DNA of 64,000 bases from Mucilaginibacter terrenus (GTDB taxonomy: Bacteria > Bacteroidota > Bacteroidia > Sphingobacteriales > Sphingobacteriaceae), in contig NZ_QWDE01000002.1 of assembly GCF_003432065.1 (NCBI RefSeq), positions 744,001-808,000 on the forward strand, read 5' to 3'. This document shows positions 1 through 9,412 of this stretch, in pieces; within the stretch, counting starts at the first letter, position 1, and every line of letters starts with the position of its first letter. Position numbers and translations under genes: made by a program. Below the pieces are notes generated by a model, which was given only the letters and a program-made list of their open reading frames with translations, had not been told where the DNA came from and made no database searches.

Positions 1-1163
1 CAATTTTTAAATCTAAATGTACCGCCTGTCACAAGATCGAGACCAGGATGACCGGCCCGGCACTTGGTCCGCAGGTTACCCAGGAAACGGACGACAAGTA
101 CCTTACTAAATGGATCCAGAACAATCAGGCGCTTATTGCGGCTAAAAATCCAAAGGCACTGAAGATCTACAACGAGTACAACCAGGCCAACATGACGGTT
201 TTTGCCGAGCTGAGCGATGCTGATGTTGCTAATGTGCTTACCTATGTACGCGGTGAATGGAAGAAAATGCAGGACAAGCCTGCTGCCGGCCAGGCTGGTT
301 CTACAGGTGCTGCAGCAGAAAGCGGCCCAAGCTCGTTATTAATATGGGGACTGATTGGCGTAATCGTTATTGCCTTCATCGTTATACTTGTATTAAACAA
401 GGTAATTGCCACACTGGAGCGCTTATTGCTTAAAAGAGGTGGTTTAGCGCTTGAAGACGAAGAGGTTACTGAAGTTGAAGCTGTAAAAGCTGACAGGCTT
501 GCAGACGTAAAACGTGCTCTCAAAAACAAGAAACTGGTATTCTTTATAGTGCTATGTGGTGTTATTGGCTTAGGCAGCTGGAGCTGGGTTACTATGTGGA
601 ATACCAACGTTCACCAGGGTTACCAACCAGTACAGCCTATCAAGTACTCTCACAAACTGCACGCAGGTATCATGAAAATTGAGTGCCAGTACTGCCACAC
701 CGGTGCATTTAAATCAAAGAACGCAGCTATCCCATCGCTTAATGTTTGTATGAACTGCCACAAGGTGGTTAAAACAGAGTCTCCGGAGATACATAAGATT
801 TATGATGCTTTAGGTTACAATCCTGAGACACAGAAATACGACAGCACTAAGGCTCGGCCTATCCAGTGGGTGCGTATACACAACCTGCCAGATCTGGCTT
901 ACTTTAACCACTCACAACACGTTAAAGTTGGTGCAATAAAATGCCAGACTTGCCACGGCCAGGTGCAGAACATGCAGGAAGTTTACCAGTACTCGCCACT
1001 TACAATGAAATGGTGTATACAGTGCCACAAACGCACCGAGATCAACTCTAAAGGCAGCGCTTACTACGACAAAATACTTGCTGCTCACGATAAGATCAAG
1101 AAAGGCGAGAAAGTAACCCCTGCAATGCTGGGTGGCCTTGAATGCGCTAAGTGCCACTATTAA
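1..1163 (+). CDS. actA: Alternative Complex III subunit ActA, multiheme cytochrome c (5' end off window)
   Basis: Membrane-anchored multiheme cytochrome c that carries electrons from the quinol-oxidising core of Alternative Complex III toward the oxidase. The frame is open to the left edge and encodes a CTACH heme site at 18-32, upstream of the first ATG (48), so that ATG is internal and the real start lies outside the window. Numbering from ATG48: the end of a monoheme cytochrome c domain with a plausible distal Met at 49, a membrane helix at 97-118, an acidic linker, a second helix at 163-183, then five CxxCH sites at Cys 213, 234, 299, 323 and 366. It is the first visible gene of an act-cox cluster, 51 bases before actB. 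Family assignment is firm; the extra N-terminal heme domain is discussed under findings. Confidence 0.93.
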   Translation, partial: IFKSKCTACHKIETRMTGPALGPQVTQETDDKYLTKWIQNNQALIAAKNPKALKIYNEYNQANMTVFAELSDADVANVLTYVRGEWKKMQDKPAAGQAGSTGAAAESGPSSLLIWGLIGVIVIAFIVILVLNKVIATLERLLLKRGGLALEDEEVTEVEAVKADRLADVKRALKNKKLVFFIVLCGVIGLGSWSWVTMWNTNVHQGYQPVQPIKYSHKLHAGIMKIECQYCHTGAFKSKNAAIPSLNVCMNCHKVVKTESPEIHKIYDALGYNPETQKYDSTKARPIQWVRIHNLPDLAYFNHSQHVKVGAIKCQTCHGQVQNMQEVYQYSPLTMKWCIQCHKRTEINSKGSAYYDKILAAHDKIKKGEKVTPAMLGGLECAKCHY

Positions 1164-1214
1164 TAACAAGATCACAACACAAGAGAACTTAACATTACAG
1201 TTTATATAGCTTAA

Positions 1215-4200
1215 ATGGATAGCAATAAAAAATACTGGAAAGGTTTAGAGGAACTAAACAGGACGCCAGAATTTGTTGAGAAGAACAAACATGAGTTTGC
1301 CGAGCCTATACCTATCGAAGAGGTATTAAGCGGTGGTGGCTTATCCAGCAAAACACCGCGCCGCGATTTCTTAAAGGCGCTTGGTTTTGGTGTGGGTGCG
1401 GTAACATTGGCTGCTTGCCAAAAAGTACCGGTACATAAATCTATACCATACCTAATAAAGCCTGAAGAGGTAACTCCCGGTGTAGCTAACTATTATACAT
1501 CTACTTTTGAAGGTAATGCTATACTGGTTAAGACACGCGAAGGCCGCCCTATTAAAATAGAAGGTAACCCTAATGATCTTTTGTCTAAAGGTGGTTTAAG
1601 TGCACAGGCGCAAGCATCTGTACTTGAACTATACGACAATACACGCGTAAAAGAGCCAATGGTTAACGGCAGCGAAACTGGCTGGACACAGCTTGACGCT
1701 TTGGTTCGTAACAACCTGGCATCTATAAAAGCAGGTGGTAAAAAGATACGCATCATTACGTCAACTGTACACAGCCCTTCTACTTTAGCGGTTATTGCTG
1801 ATTTTATTGCTGCTTATCCGAACACTAAACACATTAACTACGACGCGGTATCATATACCGGTATTATACAAGCCAACCAAAACAGCTTTGGTAAAGCAGT
1901 TATCCCTCACTATGATTTTGGTAAAGCTGATGTTATTGTAAGCTTCGGTGCAGACTTCCTGGGTACCTGGATCTCTGGCGAAGAATTTAGCAGCCAGTAC
2001 GTAACTAACAGAAATAACAAATCGCTTGAAGGCAAAAAGATGTCGCGCCACATCCAGTTCGAAACTGGTATGAGCATGACAGGTACTAACGCTGACGTGC
2101 GTATGCCAATAAAGCCGTCTGAAGAAGGTATTGCACTGGTTAACCTTTACAACGCTATCTCCGGAACTACACTACCAGGTTCAAAAAAACTGACCAATGC
2201 TAGTGCAGATAAGGCCATTATCCTGGCAGCTAAAGAACTGGTTGCAGCAAAAGGACGCGCACTGGTTGTTGCCGGCAGCAATGATGTGGCAACACAAGTA
2301 TTGGTAAATGCAATCAACTCTTTACTGGGCAGCTACGGTACTACCATTGATCTGGACAATCCGTCACTACAATATAAAGGTAACGACGCGGAACTTGTTG
2401 AATTTGTAAATGAAGCAAAACGCGGCGAAGTTGACGCGGTATTCTTCCTGGACGCTAACCCGGTATACGATTACTTTAATGTAAAAGACATACAGGCAGC
2501 TTTAAAGAAAGTTAAACTCCGTGTATCATTTGCTCATCACCTGGATGAAACAGCTAACACCTGTAATGTTGTTGCACCTAACCACCACTACTTAGAAGGA
2601 TGGGGTGATGATAACGCTGTTGCCGGTTACTACACTATACAGCAGCCAACTATCAACCCGGTGTACAATACACGCCAGGCCGAGCAGAGCATGCTGTTGT
2701 GGAGCAATAACCCTGTAAAAGATTACTACACTTACGTTAGAAATAACTGGAATACAAACCTGTTGGCTAAAGGTGGCTTAGCAGGACAGGCAGGTTGGGA
2801 AACCGTGTTGCAAAATGGCTTTATTAAAGCCCCTGCTGCTCCGGCCGGTACTTACACGTTCAATTTAGACCTGAACGCTGTAGCACAAACCATCATCAAC
2901 CATAGCAACCAACTAGCATCAGGCAATAAGGTAGAGCTGCAGATTTACCAAACCGTAGCAATGCGCGATGGTAAAAAAGCAAATAACCCATGGTTGCAGG
3001 AGCTGCCAGACCCGGTATCTAAAGTTACCTGGGATAACTTTGCAGCCATGTCTCCGTCTGACGTTAAAAAACTTGGTTTAGAAGAATTTGAAGTAGTTAC
3101 AATAGATGCCAATGGCTATTCTATTTCGCTACCGGTATTATCACAGCCAGGCCAGGCACAAGGTACAGTATCTGTGGCTGTTGGTTACGGCCGTACACAT
3201 GCCGGATTAGTTGGTAATGGTGTTGGTAAAAATGCATTTCCTTTCCATAGCTTCCGCAATGGTACATTCCAAACCAGCGCGCCGGCTACGGTAACTGCTA
3301 CAGGTGATGTATTCCCGCTTTCGCAAACACAAACGCACCACTCTTTTGAGGGACGTAACGTTATCCGCGAAACTACGCTGAAGGATTACTTAAAGAACCC
3401 TGCCTCTAACAGCGGCAAGGAAGAAGAAAAAGAGACATACGATCTTTGGGACGAGTACGAGCGCCCTGCATACAACTGGGTAATGGCCATTGACCTGAAC
3501 GCTTGTACAGGTTGCGGTGCCTGCGTGGTTGCTTGTAACGTAGAGAACAACATCCCGGTTGTAGGTAAAGAAGAAGTTGGACGCCGCCGCGAAATGCACT
3601 GGATCCGCATCGACCGTTACTACAGCTACGATGATGGAAAAGGTAACCTTGACGTAACCAAAGAAAAAGATATTGATAAGCTGGAGAACTTTGACAATGT
3701 GTCGGTAGTGCACCAGCCAATGCTTTGTCAGCACTGCGATCATGCGCCTTGTGAAACTGTTTGCCCGGTATTAGCTACCGTACACTCATCAGAAGGCCTT
3801 AATCAAATGGCTTACAACCGTTGCGTAGGTACACGTTATTGCGCTAACAACTGCCCTTATAAAGTTCGCCGTTTCAACTGGTTTAACTACTGGAACGATT
3901 CACGTTTCGACAACTACCTGAGCAACGAGCATACTCAACTGGTACTAAATCCTGATGTTACTACCCGTTTCCGCGGTGTAATGGAAAAATGTACTATGTG
4001 CGTACAGCGTATACAGGCTGGTAAGCTTAAAGCCAAAATAGAGAAACGTCCGCTTAAGGATGGTGATGTACAGGTTGCCTGTGCGCAAACCTGCTCGGCT
4101 AAAGCGATCATATTTGGTAACGCTAACGATCCTAACTCTGAAGTATCAAAAGCGCTTAAGAGCGAAAGAACTTACTACGTGTTAGAAGAGCTTAACGTGA

Positions 4201-4259
4201 AACCAGGTATTGGCTACCAGGTTAAAGTAAGAAACACATTATCAGAATTACAGGCTTAA
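1215..4259 (+). CDS. actB: Alternative Complex III iron-sulfur subunit ActB
   Basis: Large periplasmic iron-sulfur subunit of Alternative Complex III, 1014 residues. It is a fusion of a molybdopterin-oxidoreductase-like part, which in this family carries no molybdenum, with a ferredoxin-like part that moves electrons from the quinol site to the hemes. A Tat motif RRDFLK at 49-54 precedes a hydrophobic stretch ending in LAAC (Cys 68), so it may be both Tat-exported and lipid-anchored. The Fe-S cysteines sit in the last quarter: CTGCGAC from 764, CQHCDHAPC from 838, C870/C876/C880, then CTMC and CAQTC further on, enough for three or four clusters. It lies between actA and actC in the conserved order. 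Confidence 0.96.
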   Translation: MDSNKKYWKGLEELNRTPEFVEKNKHEFAEPIPIEEVLSGGGLSSKTPRRDFLKALGFGVGAVTLAACQKVPVHKSIPYLIKPEEVTPGVANYYTSTFEGNAILVKTREGRPIKIEGNPNDLLSKGGLSAQAQASVLELYDNTRVKEPMVNGSETGWTQLDALVRNNLASIKAGGKKIRIITSTVHSPSTLAVIADFIAAYPNTKHINYDAVSYTGIIQANQNSFGKAVIPHYDFGKADVIVSFGADFLGTWISGEEFSSQYVTNRNNKSLEGKKMSRHIQFETGMSMTGTNADVRMPIKPSEEGIALVNLYNAISGTTLPGSKKLTNASADKAIILAAKELVAAKGRALVVAGSNDVATQVLVNAINSLLGSYGTTIDLDNPSLQYKGNDAELVEFVNEAKRGEVDAVFFLDANPVYDYFNVKDIQAALKKVKLRVSFAHHLDETANTCNVVAPNHHYLEGWGDDNAVAGYYTIQQPTINPVYNTRQAEQSMLLWSNNPVKDYYTYVRNNWNTNLLAKGGLAGQAGWETVLQNGFIKAPAAPAGTYTFNLDLNAVAQTIINHSNQLASGNKVELQIYQTVAMRDGKKANNPWLQELPDPVSKVTWDNFAAMSPSDVKKLGLEEFEVVTIDANGYSISLPVLSQPGQAQGTVSVAVGYGRTHAGLVGNGVGKNAFPFHSFRNGTFQTSAPATVTATGDVFPLSQTQTHHSFEGRNVIRETTLKDYLKNPASNSGKEEEKETYDLWDEYERPAYNWVMAIDLNACTGCGACVVACNVENNIPVVGKEEVGRRREMHWIRIDRYYSYDDGKGNLDVTKEKDIDKLENFDNVSVVHQPMLCQHCDHAPCETVCPVLATVHSSEGLNQMAYNRCVGTRYCANNCPYKVRRFNWFNYWNDSRFDNYLSNEHTQLVLNPDVTTRFRGVMEKCTMCVQRIQAGKLKAKIEKRPLKDGDVQVACAQTCSAKAIIFGNANDPNSEVSKALKSERTYYVLEELNVKPGIGYQVKVRNTLSELQA

Positions 4260-4282
4260 TTATTACAAGAGATTTATAATAT

Positions 4283-5755
4283 ATGGCATCTCACAGTGAA
4301 TCGATAATCAGGGAACCGTTAATTACGGGCAAGGACATCACCTATGCCAAGATTACTAACGATGTATTGTACCCTGTAGAAAATAAACCAAATAAAGCCT
4401 GGTGGATAGGTTTCACCGTAGCCAGCATGGGCGCTTTACTTTGGGTAGTGGCTATCAGCCTTACCTTTTGGTATGGCCTTGGCGAATGGGGATTGAACAA
4501 GACAGTAGGCTGGGCATGGGACATCACCGGTTTCGTATGGTGGGTAGGTATCGGGCACGCCGGTACGCTTATCTCTGCGGTACTCTTGCTGTTCCGTCAA
4601 AACTGGCGTAACTCAATTAACCGCTCTGCAGAGGCGATGACCATCTTCGCGGTAATTTGCGCCGCTACATACATTGTAGCGCACATGGGCCGCCCTTGGT
4701 TGGCATACTTCACACTGCCGCTTCCTAACCAGTACGGCTCACTTTGGGTCAACTGGAACTCGGCACTGATGATGGACGTGTTTGCGATCTCTACTTACTT
4801 CTCTGTATCATTAGTATTCTGGTACACTGGTTTGTTACCTGATATCGCATCTATCCGTGACCGTGCAACAGGCTTACGCCGCCGTATATATTCGGTAATG
4901 TCATTCGGCTGGACAGGTTCAGTAAAAACCTGGCAGCGTTTCGAGACCGTGTCACTAATCTTGGCAGGTATCTCTACACCACTGGTACTTTCAGTACACA
5001 CAATCGTATCCTTTGACTTTGCAACTTCACTGGAACCGGGATGGCATACCACCATCTTCCCTCCATACTTCGTTGCGGGTGCTATCTTCTCTGGTTTCGC
5101 AATGGTGCAAACGCTGCTGCTGGTTACCCGTAAGGTTTTAGGACTGGAAAACTACATCACCATGTTCCACATAGAGTCGATGAACAAGATCATCATGTTA
5201 ACCGGTTCTATCGTAGGCGTGGCTTATATCACTGAGTTCTTCATTGCCTGGTACTCTGGTGTAGAATACGAACAATATGCTTTCATCAACCGTGCTACCG
5301 GTCCGTACTGGTGGGCATACTGGAGCATGATGAGCTGTAACGTGATCTCTCCGCAGGTATTCTGGAGCAGCAAGCTGCGCAGAAACATCAAGTTCTCCTG
5401 GTTCTTGTCTATCATCGTGAACATAGGTATGTGGTTCGAACGTTTCGTGATCATCGTAACCTCTCTTCACCGCGACTATATCCCTTCAAGCTGGGTAATG
5501 TTCTATCCTACATGGGTAGATGTGGCCGTGTTCATCGGCTCTATAGGCTTGTTCTTTACCATGTTCCTGCTGTTCATCAGGGTGCTGCCATCAGTGGCAA
5601 TGGCCGAAGTGAAACTGTTGCTGAAATCATCAAGCGAGCAGGCCAAGAAAAAATTAATTGACGACGGCCACCTGGAACCTGCAGAAGTGCAGTACTATAA
5701 AGAGTCGCTGGTTAAGTTTGACAGTGTTGACATGTCTGATTACGAAAAAGTATAA
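4283..5755 (+). CDS. actC: Alternative Complex III NrfD-like membrane subunit ActC
   Basis: Polytopic inner-membrane subunit of 490 residues in the NrfD/PsrC family. It is known in Alternative Complex III to hold the quinol-oxidation site and proposed to take part in energy conservation. The protein is a run of roughly ten hydrophobic helices beginning near residue 39, with a charged C-terminal tail. It starts 23 bases after actB, and actD follows after 2 bases, so the genes are probably translated from one mRNA. Its neighbours and length separate it from the second NrfD-like subunit, ActF, further along. Confidence 0.95.
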   Translation: MASHSESIIREPLITGKDITYAKITNDVLYPVENKPNKAWWIGFTVASMGALLWVVAISLTFWYGLGEWGLNKTVGWAWDITGFVWWVGIGHAGTLISAVLLLFRQNWRNSINRSAEAMTIFAVICAATYIVAHMGRPWLAYFTLPLPNQYGSLWVNWNSALMMDVFAISTYFSVSLVFWYTGLLPDIASIRDRATGLRRRIYSVMSFGWTGSVKTWQRFETVSLILAGISTPLVLSVHTIVSFDFATSLEPGWHTTIFPPYFVAGAIFSGFAMVQTLLLVTRKVLGLENYITMFHIESMNKIIMLTGSIVGVAYITEFFIAWYSGVEYEQYAFINRATGPYWWAYWSMMSCNVISPQVFWSSKLRRNIKFSWFLSIIVNIGMWFERFVIIVTSLHRDYIPSSWVMFYPTWVDVAVFIGSIGLFFTMFLLFIRVLPSVAMAEVKLLLKSSSEQAKKKLIDDGHLEPAEVQYYKESLVKFDSVDMSDYEKV

Positions 5756-5757
5756 AA

Positions 5758-6294
5758 ATGAGTAGCACAAAATTTATATTAGGCTTATTTGATGATCCCG
5801 ATGATATGATGCACGGGATAGAGAAGCTACAGAAAAATAGCATCCCGATTTATGACGTGTACACCCCAATGCCTATCCACGGTATTGAGGATAAGCTGGG
5901 CGTTAAGGAGTCTCGTTTGGGCTACGCCGCTTTTTGCTTTGGCTGTCTGGGCGCAACCGTAATATTTAGTATCCTTTATTACACGCTTGTGCATGACTGG
6001 CCGATGAACGTTGGTGGTAAACCGCACTTTGCAATGCCTAACTTTGTCCCTTTTACATTTGAGTGGACAATTTTATTCACCGCTTTTGGTATGACACTTA
6101 CCTTTTTCGCAGCAACACACCTTTTCCCTGGCCGTGCGCCAAGGGTAATGGACCTGCGTGCTACCGATGACCGCTTCGTGATAGCAGTAGACGCTAAAGG
6201 AAACGTACCTCACGAGGATATAACCAATTTATTAAAAGAAGCAGGAGCTGTAGAAGTAAAGCATAACAACAGAAAATATGTTAGCTATGAATAA
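5758..6294 (+). CDS. actD: Alternative Complex III subunit ActD (DUF3341)
   Basis: Small membrane subunit of 178 residues, DUF3341 family. The N-terminal domain of about 55 residues (beginning FILGLFDDPDD) is followed by two membrane helices near 58-80 and 100-122, then a short soluble tail. In solved complexes this subunit packs against the NrfD-like subunits; no cofactor motif is present here. Start ATG comes 2 bases after the actC stop. The 3' end overlaps actE, which suggests translational coupling. Confidence 0.94.
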   Translation: MSSTKFILGLFDDPDDMMHGIEKLQKNSIPIYDVYTPMPIHGIEDKLGVKESRLGYAAFCFGCLGATVIFSILYYTLVHDWPMNVGGKPHFAMPNFVPFTFEWTILFTAFGMTLTFFAATHLFPGRAPRVMDLRATDDRFVIAVDAKGNVPHEDITNLLKEAGAVEVKHNNRKYVSYE

Positions 6295-6862
6295 AATAAA
6301 AATATTGGGTACAACGGCTTTCGTTATCGCTGCATCGATCGTTATCACGTCGTGCAAGGATAGGCGCAGCACGGGCTGGCAATACGCTCCCAATATGTAC
6401 GAGCATATCGCATACGAATACGACCAGGCTAACCCAAACTTTAAGGATGGGAAAACCGCGCAGGTACCACCGGCGGGTACTATACCTATCGGCTTCAAAC
6501 GTTTTGACTATCCTAATAATAACGCAGGGTATCAGTTAGCGAGCACTGAAGTAACTAATCCGCTCGCTGCAAATGCACAAAACCTTGCAGATGGAAAAGC
6601 ACTGTTCACCACCTTTTGCTCTCCGTGCCATGGTGTAAACGGTCAAGGTGATGGTACAGTTGTTCAGCACGGATATCCGGCCCCGCCGTCGTACTCGAAA
6701 GGGCAATCATCACGCGGTGGCGCCATGAAAGACCTTACCGATGGAAAGATATATCATACCATTACTTACGGTGTAAATGCCATGGGCTCTTACGCATCAC
6801 AGGTGGCTCCGGAAGAGCGCTGGAAGATAGTAATGTATGTTCACCAATTACAACAACAATAA
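6287..6862 (+). CDS. actE: Alternative Complex III monoheme cytochrome c lipoprotein ActE
   Basis: Monoheme cytochrome c of Alternative Complex III, exposed to the periplasm. From the ATG at 6287 the protein is 191 residues, with a lipoprotein signal ending in ITSC (Cys 23), one heme site CSPCH at 111-115, and a Met in GVNAMGS near 165 as the likely distal ligand. An alternative ATG at 6278 adds only three residues; 6287 is preferred because it gives a cleaner signal-peptide start and an 8-base overlap with the actD stop. It would connect the heme chain of ActA with the downstream oxidase. Confidence 0.93.
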   Translation: MNKIKILGTTAFVIAASIVITSCKDRRSTGWQYAPNMYEHIAYEYDQANPNFKDGKTAQVPPAGTIPIGFKRFDYPNNNAGYQLASTEVTNPLAANAQNLADGKALFTTFCSPCHGVNGQGDGTVVQHGYPAPPSYSKGQSSRGGAMKDLTDGKIYHTITYGVNAMGSYASQVAPEERWKIVMYVHQLQQQ

Positions 6863-6877
6863 GATCTTATCAAGAAA

Positions 6878-8149
6878 ATGGCTCATCATAATACAATAGA
6901 AGAAAAATTTGAATTTGGCGGTACAGCCAAAACGTGGAGTTTGGTTGCCATTGTAATTGGTGTTATATGTATTGCGGCCGGCTTTATCATGGGCGGCGAG
7001 CATGTGCAAACCACTTATAGCAACCTGCTGCTGATGTCATACTACTTTGTATGCGTATGTACTTGCGGCGTATTTTTTATGGCGTACCAGTATGTAGCCC
7101 AGGCAGGTTGGTCTGCATCGGTTATAAGAGTGCCCCAGGCATTTGCAAAAGTGCTGCCTATAGCTAGTGTTATATTGATCATCGTTGTTACTTTAGGTCT
7201 TATTAACACACACGAAGTTGTAGAACATGGTAAAAAGGAGATGGTTCCTTACCTGTATGCACATTGGGCTACGCACGGCTTAACCGATCCGGCGTCAGAA
7301 AACTATGATCCTATTATTGCAGGTAAAGCCCCTTTCCTTAATATACCATTCTTCTTCGGTATGCTTGTAGTGTTACTAGCTGCATACAGCTACTTCGGCT
7401 GGGCTTTAACAAAAGCATCAAATGACGAAGACTCAGAAGGTGGCATGCGCAATTATGACAAAAGCTTTAAGCTGTCATGTATATTCCTGGTTATTTTCGG
7501 TTTTACCTTCCCAATATTTGCTTTTGGTACCATTATGTCCCTTGAGGCACACTGGTTCTCAACTATGTTTGGCTGGTATAACCTTGCTGCTATGCACGTT
7601 GTAGGTTTAGCTATCATGGCGCTTACTATTGTGCTGCTACAGAAAAAGGGCCACTTTACATGGGTTACTGAAAACCATCTTCATGATTTTGGTAAACTGA
7701 TATTTGGTTTTTCAATATTCTGGACTTATGTATGGTTTGCACAGTTCTTCTTAACCTGGTATGCTAACATGCCTGAGGAGTCTGTATATTTCTACAAGAG
7801 GTGGGAGCCTGAGTACAAATGGTGGTTCTGGCTTAACATTGTCCTTAACTTCCTTGCGCCTTTGCTGTTGTTAATGTCAAGAGACGCCAAGCGTTTAATG
7901 AACCGTATGGTACTTACCTGTATCGTGCTTATCATCGGCCACTGGTTAGATTATTACCTGATGGTTATGCCGGGCACTGTTGAAGAGGGTACAATGAACA
8001 TTGGTAAATCAATTGTAGAAGAGTTAGGTACATTTATTGGCTTTGCCGGTTTATTTACTTTCTGCATGCTTACTGCGCTGAGCAAGTTCAGTTCCCTGGT
8101 GCCTAAAAAACATCCGTTCTTACAGGAGAGTCTGCACCATCACATATAA
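6878..8149 (+). CDS. actF: Alternative Complex III membrane subunit ActF
   Basis: Second NrfD-like integral membrane subunit of Alternative Complex III, 423 residues, often annotated quinol:cytochrome c oxidoreductase. It shows about ten hydrophobic segments starting near residue 19 and no cofactor-binding cysteines. It begins 15 bases after actE and ends 48 bases before the chosen start of the cytochrome c oxidase subunit II gene, so the quinol side and the oxygen side of the chain adjoin with no terminator between them. Confidence 0.93.
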   Translation: MAHHNTIEEKFEFGGTAKTWSLVAIVIGVICIAAGFIMGGEHVQTTYSNLLLMSYYFVCVCTCGVFFMAYQYVAQAGWSASVIRVPQAFAKVLPIASVILIIVVTLGLINTHEVVEHGKKEMVPYLYAHWATHGLTDPASENYDPIIAGKAPFLNIPFFFGMLVVLLAAYSYFGWALTKASNDEDSEGGMRNYDKSFKLSCIFLVIFGFTFPIFAFGTIMSLEAHWFSTMFGWYNLAAMHVVGLAIMALTIVLLQKKGHFTWVTENHLHDFGKLIFGFSIFWTYVWFAQFFLTWYANMPEESVYFYKRWEPEYKWWFWLNIVLNFLAPLLLLMSRDAKRLMNRMVLTCIVLIIGHWLDYYLMVMPGTVEEGTMNIGKSIVEELGTFIGFAGLFTFCMLTALSKFSSLVPKKHPFLQESLHHHI

Positions 8150-8197
8150 TAATTGTTAAATTTGCAAACTGAAATACAGCATCAAAAAACCAATAAA

Positions 8198-9394
8198 ATG
8201 GGATTCAAAAGTTTAATAAGTTCTAAAAAAATGCTTTCGCTGTTAGCTGCGTTTATGCTGTTGGGCACAAACCTGCTGATGGCTCAGGACGCAACCAAAG
8301 ATCCGGGCGCTACCACTCTCAAGGGAGATGCTGCACCAAGTGTTTGGCTAGGCCCGGGCTACTACGTATTGCTGTTTATTGTAGTATGTTTTGTAATAGG
8401 CATTGTAGGTAAAATATTGCGTGTTTATGATCTTACCCAACAGATCCAGAATAAAAAGCCAATTAACTGGAATAATGTAATGGGTATTTTTTGCCTGGTA
8501 TTCCTTATAGCTGGTTTATACGGCGCATATTGGTCTCTTACTGTACAGGGTAGCCAAATATTACCAGAATCAGCATCAGCACATGGCGTTAAAATAGATC
8601 AGATGTTCTGGACTACTACTGGTATTACACTGGTTGTTTTCTTTGTAACTCAGATATTGCTGTTTACTTTCTTATTCCGTTACCGCTACTCAGAGAAGCG
8701 TCGCGGCCATTACCTTCCGCACAACAATACCATAGAAAAGATATGGACCATTGCACCTGCAATTGTGCTTACCGTGTTGGTTATCTTCGGTTTCTTCACA
8801 TGGCAGCAGATCATGAACACTGTTGATGCTAAAGGTGAGCAAGCTTCTATCAATATTGATATCACCGGTCACCAGTTTGCCTGGGAACTACGTTACCCAG
8901 GTAATGACGGACGATTAGGCAGAACTGATTACAAATTGGTAAGCGGTACGAATAAAGTTGGTGTTGATTTCAAAGACAGATATAGCATGGACGATTTACA
9001 GGCTGATACTATGTATATGCCGGTACGTAAATCTATAAAACTAAATATTCACGCACAGGATGTTATCCACAGCGTTTATATACCGCACATGCGTGTTCAG
9101 CTAAATGCTGTACCGGGCTTGCCAACCTACTTCAAATTTACACCAACTATTACAACGGCAGAAATGCAGCGTAAACTTGGTGACCCTGCCTTTGAATATG
9201 ATGTGCGTTGCAATAAGATTTGCGGTGGTGCACATTATAACATGAAAAAGATAGTTCGTGTGGTAACCGAGGCTGAATACCAGGCATGGTTGGCTCAACA
9301 AAAGCCTTACCTTACCGATCAGATCAAAAAAGATCTGAAATTTGCTGAGGTAAAGCCGGTAGCACAAAAAAACAGGTTAGCGTTAAACAATTAA
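8198..9394 (+). CDS. coxB: Cytochrome c oxidase subunit II (CuA)
   Basis: CuA-bearing subunit II of a heme-copper oxidase, 398 residues from the ATG at 8198. That start gives a normal export signal (ending NLLMAQ); a TTG at 8153 would add 15 residues with no signal character and is rejected. After the signal come two or three membrane helices, then a cupredoxin domain. CuA ligands are visible: the His of DVIHSV, then CNKIC with GGAHYNM, i.e. Cys-x3-Cys-x3-His-x2-Met. No fused cytochrome c domain is present, consistent with electrons arriving from the Act hemes. Subunit I follows 18 bases later. Confidence 0.95.
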   Translation: MGFKSLISSKKMLSLLAAFMLLGTNLLMAQDATKDPGATTLKGDAAPSVWLGPGYYVLLFIVVCFVIGIVGKILRVYDLTQQIQNKKPINWNNVMGIFCLVFLIAGLYGAYWSLTVQGSQILPESASAHGVKIDQMFWTTTGITLVVFFVTQILLFTFLFRYRYSEKRRGHYLPHNNTIEKIWTIAPAIVLTVLVIFGFFTWQQIMNTVDAKGEQASINIDITGHQFAWELRYPGNDGRLGRTDYKLVSGTNKVGVDFKDRYSMDDLQADTMYMPVRKSIKLNIHAQDVIHSVYIPHMRVQLNAVPGLPTYFKFTPTITTAEMQRKLGDPAFEYDVRCNKICGGAHYNMKKIVRVVTEAEYQAWLAQQKPYLTDQIKKDLKFAEVKPVAQKNRLALNN

Positions 9395-9412
9395 GACTAA
9401 AGATTAGCGAGT

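Noticed and set aside
3390..3743. Overlapping open frames on the minus strand inside actB
   Set aside because: They lie opposite Fe-S cysteine codons, have no recognisable motif and lack any gene spacing.
8153..8197. TTG start for the subunit II gene
   Set aside because: The extra 15 residues lack signal character, and the ATG at 8198 begins a normal signal peptide.
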